Assembly: GCA_964035575.1 (NCBI GenBank)
Contig: OZ037927.1
Location: 310,001 to 374,000, forward strand
Length of the DNA stretch: 64,000 nt
DNA from: Rhynchopus sp. YZ270_cl-10
Taxonomy: Eukaryota > Euglenozoa > Diplonemea > Diplonemida > Diplonemidae
Reading direction: 5' to 3'
Of the stretch, positions 41,252 through 50,929 are shown one piece after another. Each line of letters starts with the position of its first letter. The first letter of the stretch is position 1. The position numbers and the translations under genes are program-made. The notes under the pieces were generated by a model. The model ran no database searches. It saw only the letters and a program-made list of their open reading frames with translations, and was not told the origin of the DNA.

Positions 41252-43096
41252 TCAATTGCGTAAGTGATCAGGCAGACTACTGAGTACAGCATTGCTGCAC
41301 GTGTCCTTTCCATGCAAAGTCTTCAACGCTGGGCACCCTGCGAGGAACGAGCCCCCAATCGAGGTGACACCTTGTAATCCACGCAGATCAACTGTCGATA
41401 ATGATGTGCACTTTCCGAGGAACCACTGCCCAATCGAAGTGACACCTTGTAATCCACTCAAATCCACTGTCGACAATGATGTGCACTCTCCGAGGAACGC
41501 ATTCCCAATCGAGGTGACACCTTGTAATCCACTCAGATCAAGTGTCGACAATGATGTGCACCCTCCCAGGAACCCTTCCCCAATCGAGGTGACACCTTGT
41601 AATCCACTGAGATCAACTGTCGACAATGATGTGCACCCTGAGAGGAACCACTGCCCAATCGAAGCGACACCTTGCAATGCACGCAGATCAACTGTTGATA
41701 ATGATGTGCACCCTCCGAGGAACCACTGCCCAATCGAAGTGACACCTTGTAATCCACTCAAATCCACTGTCGACAATGATGTGCACTCTCCGAGGAACGC
41801 ATTCCCAATCGAGGTGACACCTTGTAATCCACGCAGATCAACTGTCGACAATGATGTGCACCCTCCCAGGAACCCTTTCCCAATCGAGGTGACACCTTGT
41901 AATCCACTGAGATCAACTGTCGACAATGATGTGCACCCTGAGAGGAACCACTGCCCAATCGAAGTGACACCTTGTAATCCACTCAGATTAACTGTCGTCA
42001 ATGATGTGCACCCCCAGAGGAACTTGTCCCCAATCACAACCAAAGCAGGTGCGTAACTGATATCAATGCAGGTAACATGCCTCTGTGTGAAGAATTTATC
42101 TGGAATCGCAGTCGCAGCTCCTGCCTGGAGGAGCAAGCAAGCCAGCTTCGGATCACTGCGTTGATGAGTCACCTGCTCGAACCGTTCTGCTGTAAGTGTC
42201 GTCTCACCCAACGCACGAAGTGCTGCAATGGCATCGTTCACACTCACCTGCACAGCAAGCGCTGACCTCTGGGCAAGGGCATCATGCACGTTCGAAACAG
42301 GCAGCTTCAGGGGGAAAGAAAACGGTGCGTGTGGGCCTGCAGCACCCACAAGGCGGTGGCGGTCTCCACTCGCTGCCATGCTGTTGATGCTCCGCACAAC
42401 GGCCTGCGACTCTGTCACCGCACGCAGCACCTGGTCGTCCCCAAGCTGGCACACCGCCTCGCACTCAGCAATAACGCGTCCTGCCTTCGCAACAAATGTC
42501 TTCAGTGCACACACCTCCCCTTCACGACTGAGTGCCTGTGTCAGGAAGTTCCGTGCCAGCTCCTCCTCACACACGACTTCTCTGCGCGACACATCCTCAC
42601 GCATCACGAGGTGCCCGACGCGTGTCTGCAGGAGAAGGTCTTTGTATGTATCCTCCGTGGGTGGGAGTGCCTCAAGCACACGGCACTTCTCCTCTGCAGC
42701 AGTCCGCTGTGCTGTCAGGTCTGCCACGTGCGAGCGGAAGGTGTCACGCTGGCGTTTCATGTAGTCCGTGATGTCAACAGTCCTGTATCCCGCATGTGTG
42801 TCGCACTTGTCACAGCGCATGCAGATCAACGCGTCTCCACACGCAGGGTCTACACAGACGAGGCACAGCTCTTGACCTGGGTGCTGTGCACACTTCGACG
42901 ACGTCCCGTACGAAGTCACAGAAGCGCGATGTGTCTCACGGTCACATGCCCTCAAGGATGAGTGGAACACTTCGAAGCACGTAGGTGTGTCGCAGAAGAA
43001 CAGCTCCTTGCAGATCCCGCACTGCAGCTGTGCAGGCTCGCCACACTTCTCACAGCTGGGCATCTGTGGTGCGGTGGGCTGCGTGTCAGATCCCAT
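41252..43096 (-). CDS. B-box/coiled-coil/LRR family copy C (longest intact B-box member)
   Basis: The protein is 614 aa from MGSDTQP. Zinc clusters lie at about residues 15-95 (CEKCGEPAQLQCGICKELFF; CAQHPGQELCLVC), coiled-coil at about 100-210, a helical zone to about 350 (ALGETTLTAERFEQVTHQ), and then about ten LRR_5-type repeats of 23 residues (CTSLSTVDLSGLQGVTSIG). The repeats are nearly identical at the DNA level: 41390-41530 recurs at 41700-41840. This points to recent unequal exchange or conversion. The end is KDTCSNAVLSSLPDHLRN. It keeps every block found in any copy except the ubiquitin-like insert of copy D, so it is the best reference for the family. The first Met of the longer frame (43240) is less likely. 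Confidence 0.85.
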   Translation of the reverse strand: MGSDTQPTAPQMPSCEKCGEPAQLQCGICKELFFCDTPTCFEVFHSSLRACDRETHRASVTSYGTSSKCAQHPGQELCLVCVDPACGDALICMRCDKCDTHAGYRTVDITDYMKRQRDTFRSHVADLTAQRTAAEEKCRVLEALPPTEDTYKDLLLQTRVGHLVMREDVSRREVVCEEELARNFLTQALSREGEVCALKTFVAKAGRVIAECEAVCQLGDDQVLRAVTESQAVVRSINSMAASGDRHRLVGAAGPHAPFSFPLKLPVSNVHDALAQRSALAVQVSVNDAIAALRALGETTLTAERFEQVTHQRSDPKLACLLLQAGAATAIPDKFFTQRHVTCIDISYAPALVVIGDKFLWGCTSLTTVNLSGLQGVTSIGQWFLSGCTSLSTVDLSGLQGVTSIGKGFLGGCTSLSTVDLRGLQGVTSIGNAFLGECTSLSTVDLSGLQGVTSIGQWFLGGCTSLSTVDLRALQGVASIGQWFLSGCTSLSTVDLSGLQGVTSIGEGFLGGCTSLSTLDLSGLQGVTSIGNAFLGECTSLSTVDLSGLQGVTSIGQWFLGKCTSLSTVDLRGLQGVTSIGGSFLAGCPALKTLHGKDTCSNAVLSSLPDHLRN

Positions 43097-43830
43097 GTTG
43101 TGTGTTTCGATGAGGTGGGAGGGTGCAGGGGTGTCTGGAAGGGGTTGGGTGGGTGGCATGGGATGAAAACAGAGTCGGACAACAGACTGGAGAACATGTG
43201 CGTGACATTGTTCCACCCAGACAAATGAATGGTTTGCCAAGGTGCAAAAGAAGGAGGCAACGTTGATGAGGCAAGAGAGGTTACAAAAAGGGAAGGGAGA
43301 GAAGGCAGCGACTTATACTTGGTTAGAGGGTGGGTTGCAATGCTGTGTAAGTGGAAGGAAGGAAAAGAAGAAGAAATAAAAGGTTTACAAGATGACTCTC
43401 AGCCTCGCTTAGCCACCATGAAAACACTTGGAAACAAAGTAAACAGTTGACTCGAAATATCCAACCCTGACGTGACTGTGTATCTTTGCATGGGGATTGA
43501 CAACCCTCCACGTCGTCCCGACCATCCATTTTGAGGTTAACGTCGCGAAGAAGAACCTTTGAAAAAGAATGAGGAAAACCTTTACCAACAACGTAAGGAG
43601 CTGATAAAGACCTTTGTTTATTGTTACGGGGAGAGTAAAGCTTTTGGAACATTGCGGGGGTGTGGGTGGGGTGTTTATTTGAAAGAAATTGAAGCAGAAA
43701 TTTAATGTCTGGTGTTTTTCAGGCACTATGGAAAAACCGCCAAAAAGAACAAGGCATCATCATACGGATAAGATACGACAAATATAATTTTGCAAAACAA
43801 AAACAGATTTGTCCCAAAAAAAAGCCCCCC
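43097..43830. repeat. Duplicated 5' flank of LRR copy C, and 3' side of IQ gene
   Basis: 43097-43650 is the partner of 38949-39477, with RepC at 43384-43424 and diverged RepB at 43448-43540. 43655-43830 is not in the partner. The duplicated leader directly upstream of the start codon is the most conserved part and may carry the core promoter. Confidence 0.7.
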
Positions 43831-46800
43831 TTAAAACTCTACTGCTGCCATTGGGACGTACTCCTTCACAGACGCACCTTTTGCTGTCATCCAACCTCTC
43901 GAGCGTACTGGACGCGTCTCTGCTGCTCCGACTGGTGGACGCGGTGCTGCACTCTTAATCAACCGCGCTGGTGGGTGCGCTTCGTGCACTTCGCTGGTCA
44001 CGCAGGCAGCAGTCTTCGGACGCACCCTTTCCGGAGGTGCGTCCCCGTCCTCCTCCTCTTCCTCTTCCTCCTCTCGCCCCTCCACCTCCACACCACGTTG
44101 CTCGTCAACCTGCGTTGCCACCTCTGCCACACTCCTTTGATGTCTCGTCGCAGGCGAGCTTTCTGCTATTTCAACCCCCTCCTCCTCCTCTGCCCCCTCC
44201 TCCCCCTCCTCCTCCCGCCTTTTCTCCTTCGCCAATGCAAGCATCTGCCTCGCATGGCTTGCGATAATATCCCGAGATTTTCGCACCTGATAGCCAACCC
44301 AGATGCGCTGAATGTTTCGAGAGGCCCTGGCAAACCTGAGGTGTCTCACATAGCATGCCGAGAGAAGCGATCTTGCGGAGGACTGGACCACGGTGGCAAC
44401 CCGCGCAACGCGTTTGCCGTTGTTGGTTTTGTCTGCTATAAGATTCGACACCGCGGTTTGGAGCACGGTCTCTCGGTCAGCGGAGATTACCCTGGGCTTG
44501 TAGAAGAGGTTGTCACCTACACCTGCACCATTTGACGCGCTTTGCACCCTCAACCGCAAGGACAAACACCGCAGAGACACCAACGCATCCTCCCCTCTCT
44601 TCTTCGTGAGCACCCTCCTCGCCTTCTCCCGCACCCTCGCTGCCTTGCTCAACCGCTCCTCCTTCTCCGCCTCCTTCACGCGAATCCGCTCCTCATACTG
44701 CACCTTCCACACCGCAAGCCCCTCTGGTGTGTCCAAATCCTCTTCGGTCAAATCTTTTTCCGGAATTTTTGGAGGTTCGTTTGCGGATTGAGCTGTAGAT
44801 GTAGCGGGTGGAGGAGGAGGAGGAGGAGGAGGTGGTGGAGGGGGTGGTGGAGGGGTCCGAGGCACATCTGGTGCTGAGGTTGCGAGAACCGCATGGACCC
44901 TTCTGTGGTGAGAGGTGCCGCTGATGGCGACGTGGCTCGCAATGTCTCGCAGGGTTTGGAGGCTCTGCTGGGCCTGCTCCTCCTCATAGCTTTCGAGGGT
45001 GGCGTGGCGGTGCCAGGTCCGTTGTATGGTGCGTGCCGCAGACTCTTCTTTCTCAGCAAGCACAATACGTTCTTCCGCACCTCGCAACCTTGCGTCATGC
45101 TCGCGAAACGACGCTAAAATCCGATCCAATTCTGCAGTTTTCTCCGCCGAAAAAACCTCAAGACTCTCCGGGTCCCCAAACGTCTCTGCCAATTCTTGTA
45201 AACTCTTATCTGCAAGAAGCCCTTCCAAAATCGCAGACTCAGGCGTCGCTGTCCGATCAATCGAAAACTGTGGATGGCTTTGGTGTGGCTGCATCTCCTC
45301 CTCCTCTGTAGCTTCCATTTGATAGGATGATTTTTCCTCTTCTGTTTCCTTCTCGTCGGTTTCGGTCTGTTTTGTGTCTGCTAGTGTGGTGTGGTGTTCT
45401 GATGCTGTAATCGGCGTCTGTTGCGTTTCTTTGACACATTCATTGCATTCAATATAACCACAAAGGGGACATCCCCAACTGCATGCCGCACCTCCTTTCT
45501 CATGAGAACAATCACACCGTCCACAGGTCCATAAATCGCGGGTGTTGTGTTCATATTCCATGGGATGCCCTTTGTTGCATTGCGGAATAATGGAAGGGTC
45601 GGGCAGCGCTTTTTGTTCCTTCATTTCGCTGACTTCGTTCTCCGGCTCCGATTTTGACGACGGTTGTGAGATGGTAGAGGGGGGAGATCTGTCCGTAGGG
45701 TCCGCTTCTACCTCCTGTTTGATAGTATTGTGCTCTGCAGTGCTTTTGATGCTGTGTTCTGAGTCATGAAGACGCAACTTCGCTTCTGAGAGAGTAGCAG
45801 ACCCTGCAAGCGAGGCTTTTCGTTGATCTTCCTGGCTTTCCTCTCTCGAGGGAAGCGGAGGGGATTCACAATGTTCAGACCCTGCAGAGATCTTGTCTGC
45901 TTCTCCCTCTTTTTCAGTTTCCTCCACTCCACTCATTGGAAGCGGAAGAGGGGGAGGAGGAGAAGCAGAAGGGGTCCCCACCTCCTCCCCGATCAAGCTT
46001 TGAGGCAACGAAACTTCAAGGGCAGAGGAAATGGCGTCTTCGTCGTACGGCGGATCCTCAGGGAGGCTTTCGGGGTCTCTTAGAGTGTCCTGTGGATTGG
46101 TTTCGAGGAGATCAGTTTGGATGGCTATTTCTATTCCCATCTTTTTGGGTGACACAATTGAGTGTGAGATAGTACCAGGAAGCGGAGGAGGAGGAGGTGG
46201 AGGACGTGGCGGGGCAGGTGGTGCTGAAGGAGAGGCTGCGGGAAGGGGAAGGGTGGCTGCTTCCAGGAGCTCTTCTTGGGGGTCTTTGGGTGCATCCTCG
46301 AGGGGTGGTTCTGGTATCGTAGGGACTGCTCCTCCTGCACCTCGAACTTTTGCAAAATGGATTTCGTAACGTTCAATGACATCGGTTCGAATTTGATCCG
46401 CTTTTTTTCTCGCAGATCTGCAACGTTGTAGCCTTTGAATCACCTCCACCTGCTTCACATTTTCGACAAAAGGTGCCACCAAATCTCTGATTTTAAACGC
46501 AGTTTCGACACCACTCTCAACCACCCCCCAGACCACCCCAGCCGCCACCACAGTAAGCACCACCCCAGGTACCGGGTCCACCTCGACATCGGGCACCGAA
46601 GCCTGTCCATCCCCTGAGGGGTAATCTGACGACGAAGGCACGACGATAACAGGAGAGGCAGCCTGCTGGTCTGTCACCCACCCGGTCAGCTTCGTTTCTT
46701 CTTCGCCTTCTGGGGTGGTTGTAATTTTTTTTTCCTTTTCTTTTCCGATGTCGGAGAGAAGCGAAACCTTTCTGGACCCGGTGGTGATTTGACTCCCCTT

Positions 46801-47505
46801 TCTCTTTGAATGCACCACCGGAGGCGACGGCAGCAACGTTGCTGTCTGTGGCCGCACCTTAAACGACTCCGTTTTATTCGCCTCCCTCTGTGCATTTCTC
46901 TCGGCCGCCTTCCGGTCCGCCCTTTCCCTCATAACCTTCGCCCGATGCAGACGCTCCTCTGATGTAAGCATACGTGGCTCTTTCTTTTCCACCCTTTTTA
47001 CTTCAATCGGAGGTGGCGTCACTTCAGGGATTTGGGTCGCCATGAATTCGTCGTAATCAGTACGGGAGACACTGCGGGGTGTTACGACCTCGACAGGGGG
47101 TGCGACATCTTCTCCGGCTCGAAGCCTTTCGCGTACTTTGGATTGGTAGGATGAGAGTGTGGCGGTGGGGCGTTGGGAGTGGACAGCGGAGGTGGGGCGT
47201 GCTGCGGATGGGTAGATGCGGGTCAGTTCGAAGTCTTCGAGAAGTGCAAAGCAGCGTCGTCGAAGCTTTGCTCGCGTCTGTCCGTCGCCGAGGAACAGCG
47301 TAGCCTCACGCTCCTCCCCTGTCAGCGTCTCAGCCTTCAGAAGCATAACGTAGCTCTCCCGCAGGCGGCCCTGCCGGAGTGAGTGGTGCGCGTAGTTGAG
47401 ACACCGGGTGACGAGCTTCCCCGCAAGGTCGCAGACCTGTGGGGTGTTGAAGTTGATCTCCATTGCCGCAAGCAAGGCGCTCTCCAAATCGTATATTTCT
47501 TCCAT
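43831..47505 (-). CDS. Large IQ-motif protein with zinc finger
   Basis: The protein is 1224 aa; I chose MEEIYDLESALLAAMEIN at 47505 because the frame upstream is Pro/Phe-rich leader-like sequence. A short helical TPR-like unit is at residues about 15-60 (LAGKLVTRCLNYAHHSLRQG). A charged disordered part and an IQ-like VIQRLQRCRSARKKA (about 360) follow. A ZZ/DC1-like zinc finger is at about 640-695 (CNKGHPMEYE, WTCGRC, WGCPLCG, CNEC). A clear IQ motif AARTIQRTWHRHA is near 825, a poly-Pro run near 890, and a second IQ unit RNIQRIWVGYQVRKSR near 1065. IQ motifs bind calmodulin or similar light chains, so a calcium-linked cytoskeletal or flagellar role is plausible but unproven. The 3' third is duplicated at 39478-39985 and the 5' flank at 52383. 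Confidence 0.8.
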   Translation of the reverse strand: MEEIYDLESALLAAMEINFNTPQVCDLAGKLVTRCLNYAHHSLRQGRLRESYVMLLKAETLTGEEREATLFLGDGQTRAKLRRRCFALLEDFELTRIYPSAARPTSAVHSQRPTATLSSYQSKVRERLRAGEDVAPPVEVVTPRSVSRTDYDEFMATQIPEVTPPPIEVKRVEKKEPRMLTSEERLHRAKVMRERADRKAAERNAQREANKTESFKVRPQTATLLPSPPVVHSKRKGSQITTGSRKVSLLSDIGKEKEKKITTTPEGEEETKLTGWVTDQQAASPVIVVPSSSDYPSGDGQASVPDVEVDPVPGVVLTVVAAGVVWGVVESGVETAFKIRDLVAPFVENVKQVEVIQRLQRCRSARKKADQIRTDVIERYEIHFAKVRGAGGAVPTIPEPPLEDAPKDPQEELLEAATLPLPAASPSAPPAPPRPPPPPPPLPGTISHSIVSPKKMGIEIAIQTDLLETNPQDTLRDPESLPEDPPYDEDAISSALEVSLPQSLIGEEVGTPSASPPPPLPLPMSGVEETEKEGEADKISAGSEHCESPPLPSREESQEDQRKASLAGSATLSEAKLRLHDSEHSIKSTAEHNTIKQEVEADPTDRSPPSTISQPSSKSEPENEVSEMKEQKALPDPSIIPQCNKGHPMEYEHNTRDLWTCGRCDCSHEKGGAACSWGCPLCGYIECNECVKETQQTPITASEHHTTLADTKQTETDEKETEEEKSSYQMEATEEEEMQPHQSHPQFSIDRTATPESAILEGLLADKSLQELAETFGDPESLEVFSAEKTAELDRILASFREHDARLRGAEERIVLAEKEESAARTIQRTWHRHATLESYEEEQAQQSLQTLRDIASHVAISGTSHHRRVHAVLATSAPDVPRTPPPPPPPPPPPPPPPPATSTAQSANEPPKIPEKDLTEEDLDTPEGLAVWKVQYEERIRVKEAEKEERLSKAARVREKARRVLTKKRGEDALVSLRCLSLRLRVQSASNGAGVGDNLFYKPRVISADRETVLQTAVSNLIADKTNNGKRVARVATVVQSSARSLLSACYVRHLRFARASRNIQRIWVGYQVRKSRDIIASHARQMLALAKEKRREEEGEEGAEEEEGVEIAESSPATRHQRSVAEVATQVDEQRGVEVEGREEEEEEEEDGDAPPERVRPKTAACVTSEVHEAHPPARLIKSAAPRPPVGAAETRPVRSRGWMTAKGASVKEYVPMAAVEF

Positions 47506-48117
47506 TGTGGGGTTGTTTTTTTGGGGATGGGAACTGTAAAAAGGGTGGGGGAAAAAAAGTGTTGAAAAAACCAAATGGTTGGGTGTCAAGGTAGGAGGAA
47601 AAGGGGGTCGATGCAGGAGATGCCTTTTTCTTTGTAGGGGAGGGGTTGCCCTTTTTTGGTAATTTTGAGTTCTGGGGGTGGGATGGGGTGCAACCAAGTT
47701 AGTAGAATGGGTACAGCCTTCACAGGTAGGTCCCAACATTAGCAATACAAAGTGGTGCCTTCGGAAGTCGTCAGCGACCTGTCGGCGACCTGTCAATATC
47801 GACCCCTCCCGGATCACCACAAAGCCTAGGTGTGAACATATGAAGCAGCATCGTATACACGGGCTGCAATTGGTACACGGTGGACTCTTTTTGAAAGGGC
47901 AACTTAAAAAGAGGCCTAACGAGAGGGAGTCCCGACTCCCCCTAGCGTGCCAACTCCCGCTAGGCGGCTAGTACCAACACCCAAACCCTCCCAAAACGAA
48001 ACAAAACCCCTTTTGTGACCCGCCCCTTCTTTTGTCCCTTCCCACACCTAGGCCACACAGTGCGAGGGGTGAAAGATGCACAATCAACTGCAAAGTGAAC
48101 GCTTCCTTTGCTTGTCA
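47506..48117. other. 5' flank of the IQ gene, duplicated at 52383-52860
   Basis: 47536-47755 and 47830-47970 recur at 52383-52690 and 52700-52840. The second block can fold (GGGAGTCCCGACTCCCCCTA, then CTCCCGCTAGGCGG). It presumably holds the IQ gene promoter. No coding region is seen. Confidence 0.6.
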
Positions 48118-49770
48118 CTAGCGTAAGTGGTGTGGGAGATTGTTGAATACAGCATTGCTGCACTCGTCCTTTCCGTGCAAGGTCTTCAATGATGCGCAGT
48201 TGTAGAAGAAGGCCGGCCCAACGGCGGTGACAGCTTGCAATCCACTCACGTCAACTGTTGATAATGATGTGCAGTGGGAGATGAAGTACTGCCCAATGGC
48301 AGTGACAGTTTGTAATCTACTCAGATCAACTGTCGACAATGATGTGCACCCGTGGAGGAACGCTTCACCAATCGTGGTGACAGCTTGCAATCCACCCAAA
48401 TCAAGTGTCGACAACGATGTGCACTGGCATAAGAAATGGCTCCCTATGGAGGTGACAGCCTGCAACCCACTCAGATCAACGTTGGTCAAAGCTGTACAGG
48501 CATTAAGAAATGATCTCCCTATCACAGTCACAGCAGACACATGACTGAGATCAATGCACGTCACTGCAGCACTCGAGAGGAAGCAGTCAGGAGTCGCAGT
48601 CACAACTTGTGCCTGCAGGAGCAAGCAAGCCACCTTCGGATCAGTCACCTGCTTCAACCTTTGAGAGGTAAGTGTTGTCTCACCCAACGCACGAAGTGCT
48701 GAAATGGCATACTGTTTCGTTCTCTCTGTGCTGGTCTGCGTCAGAAGAACCCTGTGACCCCTTAGCTGCACCACGTCCTCTCCTTTTGCAATCACTTCAT
48801 TTCTGAAACTCATGTCGAAGCAGCCTTCAGGCAACCCCACTGCAGACGCCACCTTCCGAAGCAAGTCCCTGCCCGTGTCATCCCCACTCACCTCAATCTC
48901 GTGTTCCGCTCCATCCAACCCCTGCACAAGTACAGGCACAAAAAGCGCAGACATCTGGGCAAGGGCGTCGTGCACTTTCGAAACAGGCAGCTTCAGGGAA
49001 AACGTTGCGTGTGGGCCTGCAGCACCCACAAGGCGGTGGCGGTCTCCACTCGCTGCTGCCATGCTGTTGATGCTCCGCACAACGGCCTGCGACTCTGTCA
49101 CCGCACGCAGCACCTGGTCGTCCCCAAGCTGGCACACCGCCTCGCACTCAGCAATCATGCGTCCTGCCTTCGCAACAAACGTCTTCAGTGCACACACCTC
49201 CCCTTCACGACTGAGTGCCTGTGTCAGGAAGTTCCGTGCCAGCTCCTCCTCACACACGACTTCGCTGCGCGACACATCCTCACGCATCACGAGGTGCCCG
49301 ACGCGTGTCTGCAGGAGAAGGTCTTTGTACGTATCCTCCGTGGGTGGGAGTGCCTCAAGCACACGGCACTTCTCCTCTGCAGCAGTCCGCTGTGCTGTCA
49401 GGTCTGCCACGTGCGAGCAGAGGGTGTCACGCTTGCGTTTCATGTAGTCCGTGATGTCAACAGTCTTGTGTCCCGTGTGTCCGAAGTAAGCACAACGCAT
49501 GCAGATCAACGCGTCTCCACACGCAGGGTCTACACAGACGAGGCACAGCTCTTGACCTGGGTGCTGTGCACACTTCGACGACGTCCCGTACGGAGTCACA
49601 GAAGCGCGATGTGTCTCACGGTCACGTGGCCTTGGGTGGAACACTTCGAAGCACGCAGGCTTGTCGCAGAGGAACAGCTCTGTGCAGATCCCGCACTGCA
49701 GCTGTGCAGGCACGCCACAGTTCTCACAGCTGGGCATCTGTGGTGCGGTGGGCTGCGTGTCAGACACCAT
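48118..49770 (-). CDS. B-box/coiled-coil/ubiquitin-like/LRR family copy D
   Basis: The protein is 550 aa from MVSDTQPTAPQM. Zinc clusters (CENCGVPAQLQCGIC; CAQHPGQELCLVC) and the coiled-coil match copies B and C. Unlike them, it carries a ubiquitin-like domain of about 75 residues in the middle (FVPVLVQGLDGAEHEIEVSG to GHRVLLTQ). The helical ALGETTLTSQRLKQV segment and about five LRR_5-type repeats (LSTLDLGGLQAVTTIGEAF) follow. It thus links the B-box members to the ubiquitin-like/LRR gene at 53.6 kb, whose repeats use the same AVTTIG variant. Only the last 60 bases or so of the 5' leader are shared with copies A-C. Confidence 0.85.
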   Translation of the reverse strand: MVSDTQPTAPQMPSCENCGVPAQLQCGICTELFLCDKPACFEVFHPRPRDRETHRASVTPYGTSSKCAQHPGQELCLVCVDPACGDALICMRCAYFGHTGHKTVDITDYMKRKRDTLCSHVADLTAQRTAAEEKCRVLEALPPTEDTYKDLLLQTRVGHLVMREDVSRSEVVCEEELARNFLTQALSREGEVCALKTFVAKAGRMIAECEAVCQLGDDQVLRAVTESQAVVRSINSMAAASGDRHRLVGAAGPHATFSLKLPVSKVHDALAQMSALFVPVLVQGLDGAEHEIEVSGDDTGRDLLRKVASAVGLPEGCFDMSFRNEVIAKGEDVVQLRGHRVLLTQTSTERTKQYAISALRALGETTLTSQRLKQVTDPKVACLLLQAQVVTATPDCFLSSAAVTCIDLSHVSAVTVIGRSFLNACTALTNVDLSGLQAVTSIGSHFLCQCTSLSTLDLGGLQAVTTIGEAFLHGCTSLSTVDLSRLQTVTAIGQYFISHCTSLSTVDVSGLQAVTAVGPAFFYNCASLKTLHGKDECSNAVFNNLPHHLR

Positions 49771-50929
49771 GCTGTGTGTTTCGAAGAGGTGGGAGGGTGC
49801 AGGGGTGTCTGGAAGGGGTTGGGTGTGACTTATTGATGAGGGGTGTATGCTGCATACATCGGAAATAAATGAAAGTGGTGTTTACGTTTTGGGCACGGAC
49901 GGAGAATAAAAACACGCTTATTTAAAAAAGAACACTGCTTTTGGTGCTCCTGAAAACCCCATTTTGCGCCTTCAGGATTTTTCAAGATCCTGACAATTTG
50001 TGTTTTTTTTTTTTTTTTACCAGGGGGCCAGGGCACTAGCTAGACTTTTTTTTTCCCGTTTTTTTGCGGTTTTGCGGTTTCAAAAAAAATTTTCGCGCGG
50101 CGACAAACTAGAAGGAAAAACACACGAATGAGGGACGGGGAGATTTTGGGAAGGGGTTATTTACAGGGTATTTTTTACGGGGCTAAACCCGACTGACCCC
50201 TGGTGGAATCTCCTGTCAACTTCATTGCATGTATCAGAATGCTTCTGTGCGTGAGCATGTGTTGCCGCATGGTCTGCACAGCTTCCGACGTTCGCACATA
50301 CTCCCCCCAGTCTCCTGTTTGCTGTCGGCCATTCTATCACATACTCCTCCATGTCCGCGGTGGCACGCCGGCTCACTATGCTCTGACTTAATCTCCCCGA
50401 TCGTGGACCACCCCTCTACCTGAATCGATTGCATTTTCGGTTGCAAAATGCAACTGTCCAAATTGCAAGGGGATTCCCGAAGACATTGTAAAATAATAAA
50501 TGGCGCCGCAGGCAAAAAAAATTAGGGTACGGTGTAAAGATGCCGGTTTTACACCAGAGTCACTCAACAAATCCCCTTTTTTTTTTGCGAAGCAAAAAAG
50601 GAAAATGGCGCCGCAGGCAAAAAAAATATTGGTTAACTCCGCGAGCGAAGCGAGCGGAAATTTTTTTGGGGTGTACTTCCGTGAGCGCAGCGAGCAGAAA
50701 AAAATTGAGGTGCCATCATGACAGTCATCTGGGGGTCGGGCGAGGGGGCCCAACAGTGCCCAAAACCCCCCACATTTTTTTTTTTTCCCTGCCCCGAGAT
50801 TTTCCGTTTTTTTTTTTTTTTTTCGCCAAACCGCAAAACCGGGTTTTTGCGGTTTTGAAACCGCAAAAAAGCACCTAGCTAGTGCCCTGCAGGGGGCTTC
50901 TCTATGTTGTAGGCATACAGAGGTACAGA
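49771..50929. other. Spacer with short gene relic and GCGAGCGAAGCGAGC-type repeats
   Basis: A coding-like minus-strand piece at 50175-50335 is described separately. 50499-50523 and 50602-50630 share ATGGCGCCGCAGGCAAAAAA. GCGAGCGAAGCGAGCGG and GTGAGCGCAGCGAGCAG lie nearby (50640-50700). The rest is poly-T/poly-G rich and non-coding. Confidence 0.5.
50175..50335 (-). other. Possible orphan C-terminal exon
   Basis: After a CGACAG acceptor-like site the minus strand reads TGDWGEYVRTSEAVQTMRQ, then HMLTHRSILIHAMKLTGDST, and ends GLAP-stop. The predicted helices look protein-like and the base composition differs from the flanks. No upstream exon and no recognisable family; it may be a relic left by duplication. 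Confidence 0.3.

Noticed and set aside
41292-42056. 254-codon plus-strand frame with STVDNDVHPPRN repeats
   Set aside because: It is the antisense of the LRR repeats of copy C; the periodicity is inherited from the real gene on the minus strand. The same holds for the frames opposite copies A, B, D and E.
43097-43240. N-terminal extension MANHSFVWVEQCHAHV in LRR copies B and C
   Set aside because: It is absent in copy D, overlaps the conserved leader DNA and has leader-like Pro/His composition; the shared MGSD/MVSD start is preferred.
47506-47820. 105-codon N-terminal extension of the IQ gene
   Set aside because: It is rich in Pro, Phe and His from T/C-runs, and the DNA is copied at 52383 without coding sequence; MEEIYD at 47505 is a better start.
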